Shown here piece by piece: positions 22,871 through 33,729 of a stretch of 64,000 nucleotides of DNA. The notes beneath the pieces were generated by a model. It did not search any database, had not been told where the DNA came from, and was given only the letters and a program-made list of their open reading frames with translations. The stretch is from Stichopus chloronotus. Its lineage: Eukaryota; Echinodermata; Holothuroidea; Aspidochirotida; Stichopodidae. Location: assembly GCA_021234535.1 (NCBI GenBank), contig CM037842.1, forward strand, positions 22,197,106 through 22,261,105, in the 5' to 3' direction. How positions within the stretch are numbered: the first letter of the stretch is position 1; the number at the start of each line of letters is the position of its first letter. The translations under genes were made by a program, and so were the position numbers.

Positions 22871-23172
22871 GCAGGGGGTGAGGGGGACCACCCCAAGATA
22901 TGATAGGCCCGGTGATATATGAGGGTTGCAAATATTGACATTTAAAATGAGTGTGTGTTTTGCAATGCAGTTCCCCCATTCATGCAACCCTGAAGTAACT
23001 TCATTCTGGCTACTGCCCGGGTACATTCAATTGATCAAGGTATGTTACGGTAGTTAGTTTAGTTTGAGTTGAGTTTATACATTCACGTATGTATATATAT
23101 ATGTATATACAAATGATTTAATTATATAGGTAACTTGTTTCGTAATAAGTACTATATATACATACATGAAAG

Positions 23173-23210
23173 GGACGTCATAAGCTCTGAGAGAGCTTGA
23201 GGTGACGTCC
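23173..23210 (-). other. 3'-terminal hairpin of the non-LTR element
   Basis: GGACGTCA pairs with TGACGTCC, and inside it AAGCTCT pairs with AGAGCTT, with small bulges. Stem-loops near the 3' end are the usual recognition site for the reverse transcriptase of many non-LTR elements. Confidence 0.6.
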
Positions 23211-23448
23211 AACAGAAAATGAACAAAGTTAAACTAATTGGGAATGAAGATCAGGTGACTTAAGAACAAGAAAACTTTACAATAGTTACTTACAACGAAA
23301 ATTGTAAATGAAAGAAATAAATGAAAAAGAATAAGAAAAGAACGGTAGGAGTAGGAATAAAAGGGGGGGGGGGAGGAGGGAGGTGGGTGGATGTAGGAAA
23401 ATCAAAGGGAAAGGGATAAAGAAGGTTCTCTACATCACTTGTAATAAA

Positions 23449-25640
23449 TCAGTATTGCATAGTAGATTTATCCAAGATGAGACTCTTAATTTGTCTCTTA
23501 CAGCTACTTTTTGTAGGGCACATTGGAATATCCATAGATAAAGAATTCCAAAGGTCGGGGCCAGTATGTCTAAAAGATCGATGGGCGAGAGCCGTTTGGG
23601 GGTTTTCTAGATGAACATTTGAAGAAGTTCGGGTGGGATAATTGTCGATGGCAGAGTTGATGCGAAACATGTGTAACAGGTTGGCGGGTAGTTCTTGAGT
23701 ATGGAATCTGTGCATAAAAAAGAGCAATTTGGAGCCTGATGAATATCATGTATAGTAAGTGTGCGTATAAAACAATGGATTCGAATGTGCCCGATAATCT
23801 GAGTTCGTACAAATCCGGACGGCTTTTTTTCTGGAGAAGAAGCAAGGAGTTAATTTTAGATTTGTGACAAGCCCAAACAATATTGCATTATGAAATGAAG
23901 GGTAGTATAATCAAATTATGAACAGTAATCAAAGTTCGTCGAGGAATATAAGAACTTAACTTATACAATGCACCAACTCCACGTGATACAGACGTAATAA
24001 GGTTAGCTATATGAGAATTCCAGTTCAGTTCCTCATCGACAGTGATACCTAGGAATTTAGTACCTACTTTTTTAGCAATTTTCATATTGTCAATAAAAAT
24101 ATTAAAGGAGGGGTTAGTGTTAATTGACCTGCAAAGAAAACTGAAGAGCATACAGTTCGTTTTATTTACATTTAATAATAACCTGTTACTTCTGAACCAT
24201 GTGGAGACCTTGGGTAACTCCGTATTCATAGTTTCAATAAGATGCTCAAAATTATGGTGAGATAAAAATACATTTGTATCGTCAGCAAATAAGATGAAAT
24301 GAAGTAATGAAGATGAGTTACAAACCTCATTGATATATATGAGAAATAACAAGGGTCCATGGATAGAACCTTGGGGGACACCACATCTGATCAATAAAGT
24401 ATCAGAGTTTACATTATTATAAGTAGTGTACTGTTTTCTGTCGGAAATGTAATTTTCATACCATAAGAGAGGAATTCCTCTAATACCATAACAGTTTAAT
24501 TTGTTTAGTAAGATATGATGGTCAAGAGCATCGAAAGCTTTGCTAAGATCCATAAAAACGCCAAGTACATGTTCTTTCTTCGATAATGAAATTGAAATCT
24601 TATCACAAAGCTCAATAAGAGCAATATCTGTTGGTTTGTGTTTTTGAGAGCCATATTGACATTGAAAGAGTAAGTTGTTTTGCATAAAGAAAGAATACAG
24701 TCTATTATATACAACTTTTTCGACGATTTTGGAGAAGCTAGAGAGGATAGATATGGGACGATAATTGCTTATCAGAGAGGCATCGTCCTTTTTTATAAAT
24801 GGGTATCACTTTGGCAAGTTTCAATTTAGTAGGGAAAGTACCAGTACTTAGTGACAAGTTGATGATGTGTGTAATAGGGGAGACGATGAACACAATTATT
24901 CTCTTCAGAAGATTATTGCTGATTTCATCATGACTGGTTGAGTCACTAGATTTAAGTGAGTTTACTACCTGAATTATTTCAAATGGTGTAGATGGAGTAA
25001 AATATAAGGAAGACAAACATGGTGTTTTGAGAAAATGTTTAAAATTTACATTAGTAGCCTGTACCGATGAGATTTGCTCAGGTCCTATATTAACAAAGTA
25101 CGTGTTGAAAGCATTGGCGATATCATGTGGTTGGTCATAAATACAATTATTATGAGTAAACCTATGTGTAGGTGTACAATTTTTGATCGACCAAGGATAT
25201 CATTGATAATTTTCCAGGTGGTAGCGACATCACCATCTGAATTCTCTATTTTTGTGCCATAGTGTATAATAGATGTTAACTTATTACGATACGTTTTGTA
25301 TCTATTAATATTATTTGTGGTGGGGTCTTTGAGGCTGCTTTTATAATATTTGTTCCTTGTTTTTACAGATTTCAGTATTCCTTTAGTAATCCAGGGTTTA
25401 ATGGAGCAACTTTGCTTTAGCTTTCGATTAGCCTTAGAAATGTTTTTGTTCAAATTATAATTAAATTATGACATAAATATCTTAAAGGCTTGTTCAGCAT
25501 TTTCTTCTAGAAAAACATTTTCCCAGCTTTCAGATCTAAGATCTAAGTTGAGGTTAGCTATTTTGCCAGGAGTATATTGTCGTTTCAAGTAAGTTTCATT
25601 TTTACTCTGTGGTTTGGTTTGCTGCTTCATTTCGGACAAA
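23449..25640 (-). pseudogene. Reverse transcriptase ORF of the non-LTR element, frameshifted
   Basis: Reading the minus strand, the parts in order are as follows. A linker region lies around 25453-25085 (KPWITKGILKSVKTRNKYYK). The RT fingers around 25016-24740 have SSDSTSHDEISN and IPIYKKG. The RT palm is at 24685-23888, with FMDLSKAFDALDHHILLNKL, GVPQGSIHGPLLFLIYINE and the catalytic FADDTNVFL. A thumb/C-terminal region lies at about 23880-23449 (FRHTGPDLWNSL). At least four frame changes occur: near 25190; near 24787, where a base seems to have been gained after IPIYKK before the SNYRPIS motif; near 23890; and again near 23730. It cannot encode one intact protein. The ATG at 24685 is internal to the RT domain and is not a true start. 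Confidence 0.85.
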
Positions 25641-25690
25641 AGTGTAAAAACCGATAACTGTTCTGAGATATCAGAGTATATAATGCCTGA

Positions 25691-25730
25691 GGCCTAGTTT
25701 AATTCACAACTAGGCCTAGTTTAATTCACA
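25691..25730 (+). repeat. Tandem duplication of a 22-bp unit
   Basis: GGCCTAGTTTAATTCACA occurs at 25691-25708 and again at 25713-25730, at the 5' boundary of the non-LTR element. It may be a scar of its insertion. Confidence 0.75.
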
Positions 25731-26139
25731 CCATAGCCTCACTTAAAGGAAAAAATGTCAATGTTTTTGCCTTGGTCAATGATGTCATAGACAAGCGCTA
25801 AAATGGTCTATTTGACTCTGACGACACGGTGCGAGTAGTCCTACTGCAACTATATCTAGTAATACTGAAAGTAATGTTAATTGTAGCTATTCTAAAGCTA
25901 TTTGCTAGCCCTAAAACAAGGCTGTGCGTTATACGTTGCACGGTGTAAGCTCAGTACACTCCACATCACAGCGTAAGTTAACGCACAGCCCTGTTCAACT
26001 ATTCTTTGCATAAATGTCAACCACATGCATTTACCACAGGAGGACGTAGTTTTGCTAAAACCAGGCCCCGGGAGCTGCTAAATAACAGCTCCCTGCTAAA
26101 ACCGTTTTCAGCTTACGGTTACACTAACGCTAGTTAAGC

Positions 26140-26645
26140 ATTGCCTATTAGTGCCATCTAAAAACAGAAGGATATTGACATGCCAATTACATAGCCTACA
26201 TTTACCACAGGACTTGGTTCTGCTAAAGTTATTGCTTGGCTTGAAAATTCTAGTCGAAGGTACGTCTAGTCACAAGGCTGTTGTTATATTGTTATGGTGT
26301 AGGGGTTAAGACACACGGAAACTTATTAGTGCCATCCAAAAAAAAAAATAATCTGTAATAACAGATTAATAATCTGTATTTACAGATTATTAACCTGTAA
26401 TTACAGATGATTAATCTGTATTTACAGATTATTAATCTGTATTTATAGATTATTCAAAAAGCCTCATAGTGCCATCTATATAAATATTTTAAATCTGTCA
26501 TAACAGATTATTAATCTGTAATTACATATTATTAATCTGTAATTGCAGAGTAATAATCGTTATGACAAATTGATAATCTGTATTTACAGATTGTTAATCT
26601 GTTATGACCGATTGAAAATATTTATGTAGATGGCATTAATAGGTT
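26140..26645. repeat. AT-rich palindromic cluster ('taatctgtaattacagatta')
   Basis: Between 26345 and 26610 the word 'taatctgt' and its complement 'acagatta' alternate, with spacers such as 'attt' or 'aatt', so many short palindromes overlap. A larger inverted pair encloses part of it: 'agtgccatctatataaatat' near 26469 and its complement near 26619-26638, giving arms of about 55 bp within about 180 bp. Further 'ttagtgccatc' ends occur at 26147 and 26327. It behaves like a fold-back or nested MITE cluster. No coding frame is present. Confidence 0.7.
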
Positions 26646-26649
26646 TTCG

Positions 26650-28220
26650 TAGGGTTGGACTCTTAAAGGTAAGTTATTTAGAATCAAGGACCATGTAATA
26701 TATAGGATTTGGCGGTACCAGGAAAATCAGTGCCGGTATTCGCAGCGCATCAGTACCGGGAGTACTTAAAGTACCGGGATTGACCACGTTTTTAACGTGC
26801 TAAAAACAAGAGGTTCTGTGCCGTGATAAAAACAACAGGTTTTGTTCCCTATATACTTTCGGTAGTAATGCAGTAACATGTATTCATGTCTTCATGCGAA
26901 TTCATCGACAAAAAAAAACATCAAACGGCGAGGTAAAAGTTTCGTTTGCATGTGCAGCTTCAACAGGGTTTGGGAGCAGTACTGTGTACAGCAACTACAT
27001 CGGCCACCAACTTGCTGATGCGATGATGTGTCAACATACCCATGCAGTCGCCATTTGCGGGATAGAAATTCTTAAATAAGATGATCTGAATACTATACAT
27101 TACTTACAAATTATCTCGTCCCACAAAATCGTTGAAAACTATTCTTGTTTTGTTGTACTTTCTCCAGAAATACAAACAAATTCGCTTTCATTGAAGTTTA
27201 TATACATTAACAACATAACTTTCATGATACAAGCAGACAACTGTATGTGCATCGTATGGTACTGTTTGTTGAAGCGAGCGAGTCACTGTACTATTTCAAC
27301 GGGCAATTTTCACCTGTTGATCACCTCCGCAGTTCCAAGCTGAGCAAGCTGCCTATGCCCTGCCCTAAGGCCTCAGTGTGAAATGATTGACAGCCTTGAA
27401 ATAAAAGATATTGTGTACAAGTTTGTAGATCGATTCGTTGACTTGACTTCCCGCGATTTTCAACAGCGAATCATGAGTTTATAATGCAGGTAGGACTTAT
27501 GTTCATAATTAGATGCAAGGCAGGAACGTTGCGTATGATCATGAATCGCGGAAATTCCTAATCCAGCTTATGCAGTGATGTGAATGAAGTGTACAGTGTA
27601 CAGTGATGTGAATGAATTTTTTTCATTATTAATGGCATCAATTCAGTGATGTAAAAATGTAGCCGTTTGCCGCAATTTATAGCATAATTATTGCGGGTAA
27701 TCTTCTCTTCAACCGAGTGTGCCTACCTGCCTATTACTGTAGTCAAGATTGCCAGTTTGGCATTTTAAAGGCCGAAACAGGCAAAGTTTATTTGTTTTTT
27801 ACCTTTCTGGGCCAGTAACAATTAAAAGTGCACGCATTTTGGCTCAATTGAAGTAACTATAAAACACCCGCTTCGAAATTTAAAGAATTTTTTTCAACAA
27901 TTTAGTAGTCACCTTAGTGGGACGTTAACGAGTTTACTGTATACTCTCCACTTGTGGCAACATAGATTGAGTATGTAATGATGTATATCGTATTGCAGTG
28001 TGTTGAAAACGTCGGCAAGTGTTACACTGTACAAAAATACAAGGTCAATTTTCCTCCAGTAGGAGCTAGTTTTGCTTGGCGTTTTTTTTTTTCTTTTTCA
28101 GGTGATTTTGCCGGAAATTTGGCGAGTTACCCTACAAACAAACTGGCAACCGTGATTATTGTCAGTATAAGCCCATTGATTGAGTAATGAATGAAACTGG
28201 ATTACATTTTAAAGCAGTCA
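26650..28220. other. Anonymous intron sequence
   Basis: A 'gtaccgg' word is repeated several times near 26710-26780, and 'cagtgatgtgaatgaa' is duplicated near 27573-27620. No coding exon or RNA gene is recognised. Confidence 0.4.
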
Positions 28221-28227
28221 AAGTTAA

Positions 28228-28475
28228 AGGCTGTATTGCATCACCCTAAGCTATATTTTTACCTCCCTGAAAGGAAAATTCTCAACTGGTTCTAATTTAC
28301 AGTACTCTTAGATTGCCAGCAAATTCGAAAGATGCAGAGCAGCTCGTATTACACAGCGTACACAGGAATCCATTGCTTTGATTACACATGTGGAGGAATG
28401 TAAGACAGGCTGAGGGAGGGACTAGAGGTAGGCGGTTGGGAGAATTGAAACTGTCTGGGGTGATGCATTACAGCC
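28228..28475 (+). mobile_element. TTAA-flanked MITE, copy 2
   Basis: This 248-bp element has the same sequence and orientation as 8614-8851, with about 10 bp of extra internal sequence and few substitutions. It is flanked by TTAA at 28224-28227 and 28476-28479. The ends are AGGCTGTATTGCATCACC and GGGTGATGCATTACAGCC; one terminal T seems lost at the right end. High similarity between copies 20 kb apart suggests recent activity. Confidence 0.75.
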
Positions 28476-28479
28476 TTAA

Positions 28480-29585
28480 ATATTTTAATACACAAAGTTG
28501 ATCATAACTCAAAAACGGAAGGAGAAACAGACTTTTCTTTTTTCGAGGAAGGAATTTCAAATAGTAGTTTGAGTATGATCTTTCTATCTGTGTAATTCCT
28601 GTGTTAATCGGAGTTAATCCGATAGAGTTATGATGATGTGTACCAGTTCCACGAAATTCTCTTACAACACATTTCTGATGTAAATTTTTGGCTGGGATTG
28701 TCCTAAATGGTTCATCTGGGTTATTTTGATAATGAACATGGTTTAATATAGACCGTAGCAGCAGTTCAGCTATATAAACGTCACCGACGTTGTGTTCAAA
28801 TAAGGTAAAAAGCAATTTTCAAATATTTCAAACTTTTTGTTTCCCTTTCTTTTAAATTTCTCAGCAACTTGATTTCAATAAAGTTAGGCCCATGTGGCAT
28901 GTTTGAGCATCTATAGCCTACATACGATAGTAAATATCATTACATGCATCCCCAATGGCAACTCGTAGTCACGATCCATCTCAAGGTCATAACAAAATGA
29001 CTTGAAGGGTGGCTGCAGAGAAACAGCTTATCTTTGTTGTTGTTTTTTTTTTGTTGCTTCATCATTGCTATTAATTGATACAGACTCAGTTATAAGCTGC
29101 AAAATAAGGATGGAGTTTGGGGCTATGTAGAGACTTGAGCCAAGGTTTTCAAACCAACACGTTTAACAATAGCGAAAAAACACACAGGGCAAAAGGCCGT
29201 GCAAAGAGGTGATCAAACCTGTGACATCAACATCACTAATCCGCTGGAGTAACAGCATGAGTAACTTCATACGTAGATGGTTACATCGGGCTAAAGCAAT
29301 ATACAATGATACCCACCCAGGAGGCACGCAAAAAAAAAACACCGCTGAAATTATACCTAAACGTAGCTTTTTCTGTTTCCACTTCTACATAGCTGAGTTG
29401 TTCTTCTTCAGTTCACCTTTGTTTGGTATGACACGCGGAAGCTTTACTCGTCGTTTACAGTAAGTTAGTGTTAACAAAATAGAAAATATGTGTAGGCCTA
29501 GCCTGCTTGGTTTGCATGATTTACCAACGTAAGTAGTAGTCATTAGCCCTATTTGCCTTTACACTAACTGTCTTCTGGCTGGCCC
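28480..29585. other. Anonymous intron sequence with an unrecognised minus-strand frame
   Basis: A 115-codon minus-strand frame (28815-28468) contains NPDEPFRTIPAKNL and GTGTHHHNSIGL. Its stop lies inside the end of the neighbouring MITE, so its 3' end is not original. I recognise no family and see no splice support. It could be a chance frame or a fragment of an interrupted gene. Confidence 0.25.
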
Positions 29586-29589
29586 TGCC

Positions 29590-30216
29590 GACTAACTTGT
29601 TAGTCAAACAATAATTTGAGCAGAGCTGGTCCCTCTAGTTAATGGAGTTTGAACATTCCTACCAATAATGTGAATGATTTTTAAGTTAATCAATAATTGT
29701 AGCATAACCAGGTCTTGCACAAGTAAATTGTTGACTAATGTGCGAATAAACCATGTAGAGATGTTCCAATATCCGGTCCCTAACTCTAACCACTAATCCT
29801 AACCTTAACCTATACAAAAAGATTAACTTTATAATATTATGTAGTATAGTACAGGCAGATACTTTTGGCTAGTTATTTAAATCGTTACTTGAGCGTAAAT
29901 AGTTGCACTAGGCTAGGAATGCTACCCTTAGATTGGTACCAATATTACCATTTTATGTTCGGTTCTGCTGCTTACCACCATATTATGTTTGAAAAATATT
30001 TTACTGAACAATTTTTATGTGTGACATGGTATATTGCTTTAGGTAGAATCATATCGACAGCAAACATTCTGTTTTTCCTCTGGATCTCCGTGACATGTAG
30101 TTGCAGTAAACTGTTACATCTTCCTATGTTTAGCCCCTGTCTTTATTATTATAGTTCTTTATTGAAATCAATGCATGACAGCGATGAGATACGCAACTCT
30201 GTGGATTGTCGTCTTG
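29590..30216 (+). repeat. Dispersed repeat R1, right-hand part
   Basis: This stretch is collinear with 34500-35055 and 59880-60415. Shared blocks in order are 'agtcaaacaataatttgagcag', 'accaggtct.gcac', 'gtgcgaataaacca', 'taactctaaccactaa', 'gttatgtag', 'atcgttacttgagc', 'ctctggatctccgtgacatg.agttgcagtaaact', and the end 'gatgagata.gcaactc.gtggatt'. A 173-codon open frame at 29865-30386 runs through it and is therefore not a gene. Confidence 0.7.
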
Positions 30217-30791
30217 TACATTATTTCAAAGCAGTTACTCGAGTGAATGTTTCACAGCAGGTTTTAGTGTTTTGCCGTTGTTATTTTTGTAGAAGTTACA
30301 TTGAATACTACCCTAACAATAACTTTTGTATACTTTCAGTAGATTATTCAACTCTGTTACAGAATATTTTATCGCAATTATCATGACAGTTTCAATGAAT
30401 CACAGGACAACCAAATGTTTGTTCAAATAAATACACAAGTAGCACAGTATGGGGGAAATGACATCTTTTTATGATGGGGAAAAGGTGGAGAGTAACGCGA
30501 AAAAAACAAAGAGAGCACCATCCTCTCATAAGCTTTCACTCATTTTACGTACTTTGCGTTTTTGGCTTTTGTACCCCTTTGGGATTTTTTTTTCAATTTT
30601 GCGCATCCTCCTTTCCCCTTCCTCTCCCATTAGTGAGGCATAGCACAATCGTGGAGGTATGCACAACCCATAATCATTATTTCAGGAAACTCCTCTCCTC
30701 TTTATCCCCTTGTCTCTTTCTCACAATTCTCAACTATTGCAACTATTTGCTAACATTTGTGCTTTGCTCTTCATTGATTACAAATGTGAAA

Positions 30792-30832
30792 CAAGAGGGC
30801 AATCCACTGAGTTGCACAGCTCATAAGCAGTA
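30792..30832 (+). repeat. R1 end, left-end orientation
   Basis: The sequence begins 'caagagggcaatcca' and continues 'gagttgcacagctcat'. It is the near reverse complement of the R1 right ends at 35055 and 60415. With the right end at 35055 it could bracket a 4.26-kb composite that includes the Penelope-like fragment, but no matching target duplication was seen. Confidence 0.5.
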
Positions 30833-30839
30833 ATCATTG

Positions 30840-33080
30840 ATTAGGCAATGTTCAATATAATTACTGTTGGATGTACCCGGGCTTTAGTGATAGTGAATTC
30901 ATAATAATAATTAAATATGCTATACACCACATCATTACATGAAATTTGTTGAGTAAAGTGTAAAGATACAAAAAAGTGCTTTAACAAAGAATTCAGAAGA
31001 TAGAAAGGGCGACAAACGTGCAGACAGAACACACTGGTTATATCAATACCTAATGTACTGCTGCATAAATTCAATCCCAATAAAATAACAGTCCAGATGC
31101 ATGTCTGTGCTTACACAATGTAACTTACATGGTTAACGTACCAAACATGACTACTTGATTAATGAATATGGTTATTTGTTCGTGGTCCCCTTCCTTTACC
31201 ATATTGTCAGGTTCTGTTAAAATTATTGCTTAGCTTAGGTCTAAATTAAACGAAGGATCTACTTGCAGGGTCAGTCACAAGGCTGTTAGAGTTAAAAGGT
31301 ATCGTGAGTTTTCTCGTCAAATTGGAATTATACAGTCTGGAACACAGAAGAACTTTGCAAGGCTGCTGTGCCAATGAAAAACACTAAATTGTAACTGTGG
31401 TTATTGACACTTTGACAGGGCAGTAGAGTCTTTTACTACAGAACCCGGTTCTTTCAAAATAATTTTTGATTTAGAACTAAACCAAGGAGCTAGTTACTGA
31501 CCACGAAACAAGACTGTTATGCCTAAGTCACATTTCGTGTATGGTTAGGATGGGGTAACTGTAGCCCTCTCCTCGAAATCAAGAAATACTTGCTGCGCGG
31601 CAGATGACCTGTAGCTTTACGTCTGCTGTGCAGCTACTCTCCTTGTTACCCTCCCTGAAAGGTTGCTTCTCTAGCTCATCAGGGACTTGGTTGGCCTTTC
31701 CTTTGCTGCTCTCACCTTAAGAGGTATTTGCAAAACTTGTGATATATTCTATAGCTTTGTAATGAAATTTTGGTTGTGAAAATGACCTATGTAGTAAGGC
31801 CCTGACGCTCTAGGTGTCTAGCGGTAGTATCATTTTGGCCACATGGTTGCCATACATGGTCCTGCTTGTACCCTCCTAACTCCACCTCAGGGGCACCTTT
31901 ACCTACGTTGACCTTACAAGTGTCGTCACTTCAAAGCAGTACGGCAGTTGCAGAGTTTCGGTCTCCACTAATTCAAAACTTTGTATTAGCACCCTTACAT
32001 ACTATGTGAGACTGCTACATGTTAGTAACCATAGAAAAGCTGACGAGTCCCTTAAATTGCTATTGGCCGTAGATATTTTGCAGGTACCCCATGGCAGCCA
32101 ATGCCATGTGGTATTCCAATCCAATTGTGACTGACTCATTAGTGTTCGGTTAAGGCTTAGTGAGCTAGAGCTAGGAAGGGGGAGGTTGTGCGACTTCATT
32201 TGCTCCACCAACAAAATTATTCCTGTTATTATCATTATTATCCTTCTAGCATGGGACCTCTATGTCTAGTTTCATTTCATTTCCTTCAGCTACATTCTGA
32301 TTACCTGCATTACAGTGTCTTTTGTATAAAAAATGGAATGCTTTCTTCTCAAAAGAGCTGAAAAGGATTCTTGGCAATTCTGAATGTCACATGTTAACCG
32401 GAAGTTTGGTTCAAAGGAATGTACAAGTTTGCAATGATTCAGCAATCTGTGATAGTGGATTGATTTATATGCACAATAAACTCACGAGTTGGTCTAACAT
32501 TCATTCTCTGCTTAGGCTTAACTAGATATTTTAAACAAGCCTAGGCTAATTTATTTTAAATGTTATCTTATATGCCTAGCTCAAAGTGGTTGTAACAGAT
32601 ACAAGGTACATGCCTTGGTCCAAACATCGTTGTAACTGAGATGTCCTTGGCTACGCTATGTCTGGCACATTAAGAACTGACGTTCTAATTATTGCCAACA
32701 ACTGGATGAGGTATGGGTATTTTCCCATGTAGCCTAGGATTCACTTACCACATTACTAGTAGGCATGGCCCCTATACTGCACTTTACCTCATTGCTTAGA
32801 CTAGGTATACGTAACAAGACACAATCAGCCAAGAAAAGCATTAACCTAATGCATGCACTTTGCATTCGCAGTAACGACATTGGAATTGTAGCCTGTAAAT
32901 ATACCTGGCAGCTTCATTCGTACACCTAGGCCTATAATGAACCTATGAAACTTACGAACTTCACGACTGCAGGACCAAATTTACAAGACCATACAGTACT
33001 CCACTGTACTGTTTAGGCCTACGCTTATGTGCCACCGTGCATTTCAACACTCGCTTGGACATATCCTGTCACAATACAAC
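30840..33080. other. Anonymous intron sequence
   Basis: Blocks near 31205-31290 ('ggttctg.taaa.ttattgctt', then 'gtcacaaggctgtt') recur near 26215-26285, and more weakly near 31450-31530. A 25-base word, 'actttgcaaggctgctgtgc' continuing 'caatg', at about 31351-31375 recurs at 57671-57695. These are old dispersed repeats. No exon is recognised. Confidence 0.4.
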
Positions 33081-33087
33081 AGATTGC

Positions 33088-33725
33088 TCAATACCGTTGA
33101 CATCGACGTTCTGGCTGTAGGGTGGGTTGTACCATGTGATGTTTCGTTTTCGTCTTTTTTTTCTCGGTGCTGGTACTTGTAGCTGGTGTTGGGTTGTAGC
33201 TGAGCGTGAAATTGTACTTGCTTTTCTTGAGTGCATCTTGGTATGATGTGGTGGTTTTATTAAAGATGTCTCCGTTGGTAGATATTGCTGTCAGACATTT
33301 GTTGATGCTCTCCTCGATGTTTTTTAATTTTGCCAGTGGATGGTTGCTTTCACGGTGGATGTAGAGTGGTTTGGAATTTGGCTTCATGCATGGTTGGTAT
33401 GTATCATTTCTGAGGTCCATGGAGATATCGAGGAAGTTAACAGTCTTTAGATTTGCTTCGATAGAAATTTTTAAGTTGTTTTCTTTAAAGATTTTGCATG
33501 TTTCCTTCTTGATTAGTTCCGTTTGTCTCGGTGTTTTGTAGGTTATGGCCAATCCGTCGTCCGATAAAGTCCGACATTGATACCTAGGTGTTGTAGTTGC
33601 GATCGGATGTATGTTCCTACGAGGTAGCGAGTTTCAGCTTCATCATCACTGCCCATTGTAACATCGGATTTTGAGTTTGTACGTTTTTCCCATGGGTTCT
33701 CGTTGTCGTAGAGTAGTCATATACA
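33088..33725 (-). pseudogene. Reverse transcriptase fragment of a Penelope-like element
   Basis: On the minus strand the frame from about 33720 reads LYDNENPWEKR, DVTMGSDDEAETRYLVGTYI and INVGLYR. A lost base follows exactly at the catalytic Y-R-D-D-G-L-A motif (near 33560). The next frame (33552-33088) reads LAITYKTPRQTELIKK, KTVNFLDISMDLRND, KPLYIHRESNHPLAKLKNI and TLSYNPTP. A second shift near 33125 moves the conserved W-Y-N-P-P-Y-S-Q-N-V into another frame. The 'F-L-D...Y..K-P...Y-I-H..S-N-H-P' block after the catalytic site is typical of Penelope-like RTs. The N-terminal RT part and any GIY-YIG nuclease are missing. Family assignment is from remembered motif style only. Confidence 0.65.
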
Positions 33726-33729
33726 TCCG

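Larger units (their letters stand above)
23090..25690 (-). mobile_element. Non-LTR retrotransposon, 5'-truncated and decayed
   Basis: The element reads on the minus strand from about 25690 to about 23090. It contains a recognisable reverse transcriptase, a C-terminal region, and a 3' untranslated part with a hairpin (23173-23210) and AT-rich ATGTATATA-type sequence. The endonuclease domain is absent, consistent with the usual 5' truncation. It lies in the large Ig-gene intron. I place it in the broad CR1/Jockey-like group by motif style and cannot be more specific. The exact ends and target duplication are not resolved. Confidence 0.75.

Noticed and set aside
24042..24260. Plus-strand frames over the non-LTR element
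   Set aside because: They are antisense shadows of the reverse transcriptase.
28468..28815. 115-codon minus-strand frame as a gene
   Set aside because: Its stop codon lies in the adjacent MITE and nothing supports splicing. It is mentioned only as an unrecognised frame.
29865..30386. 173-codon plus-strand open frame
   Set aside because: It runs through the R1 repeat, whose other copies at 34700-35055 and 60100-60415 lack the same open frame. It has no domain.
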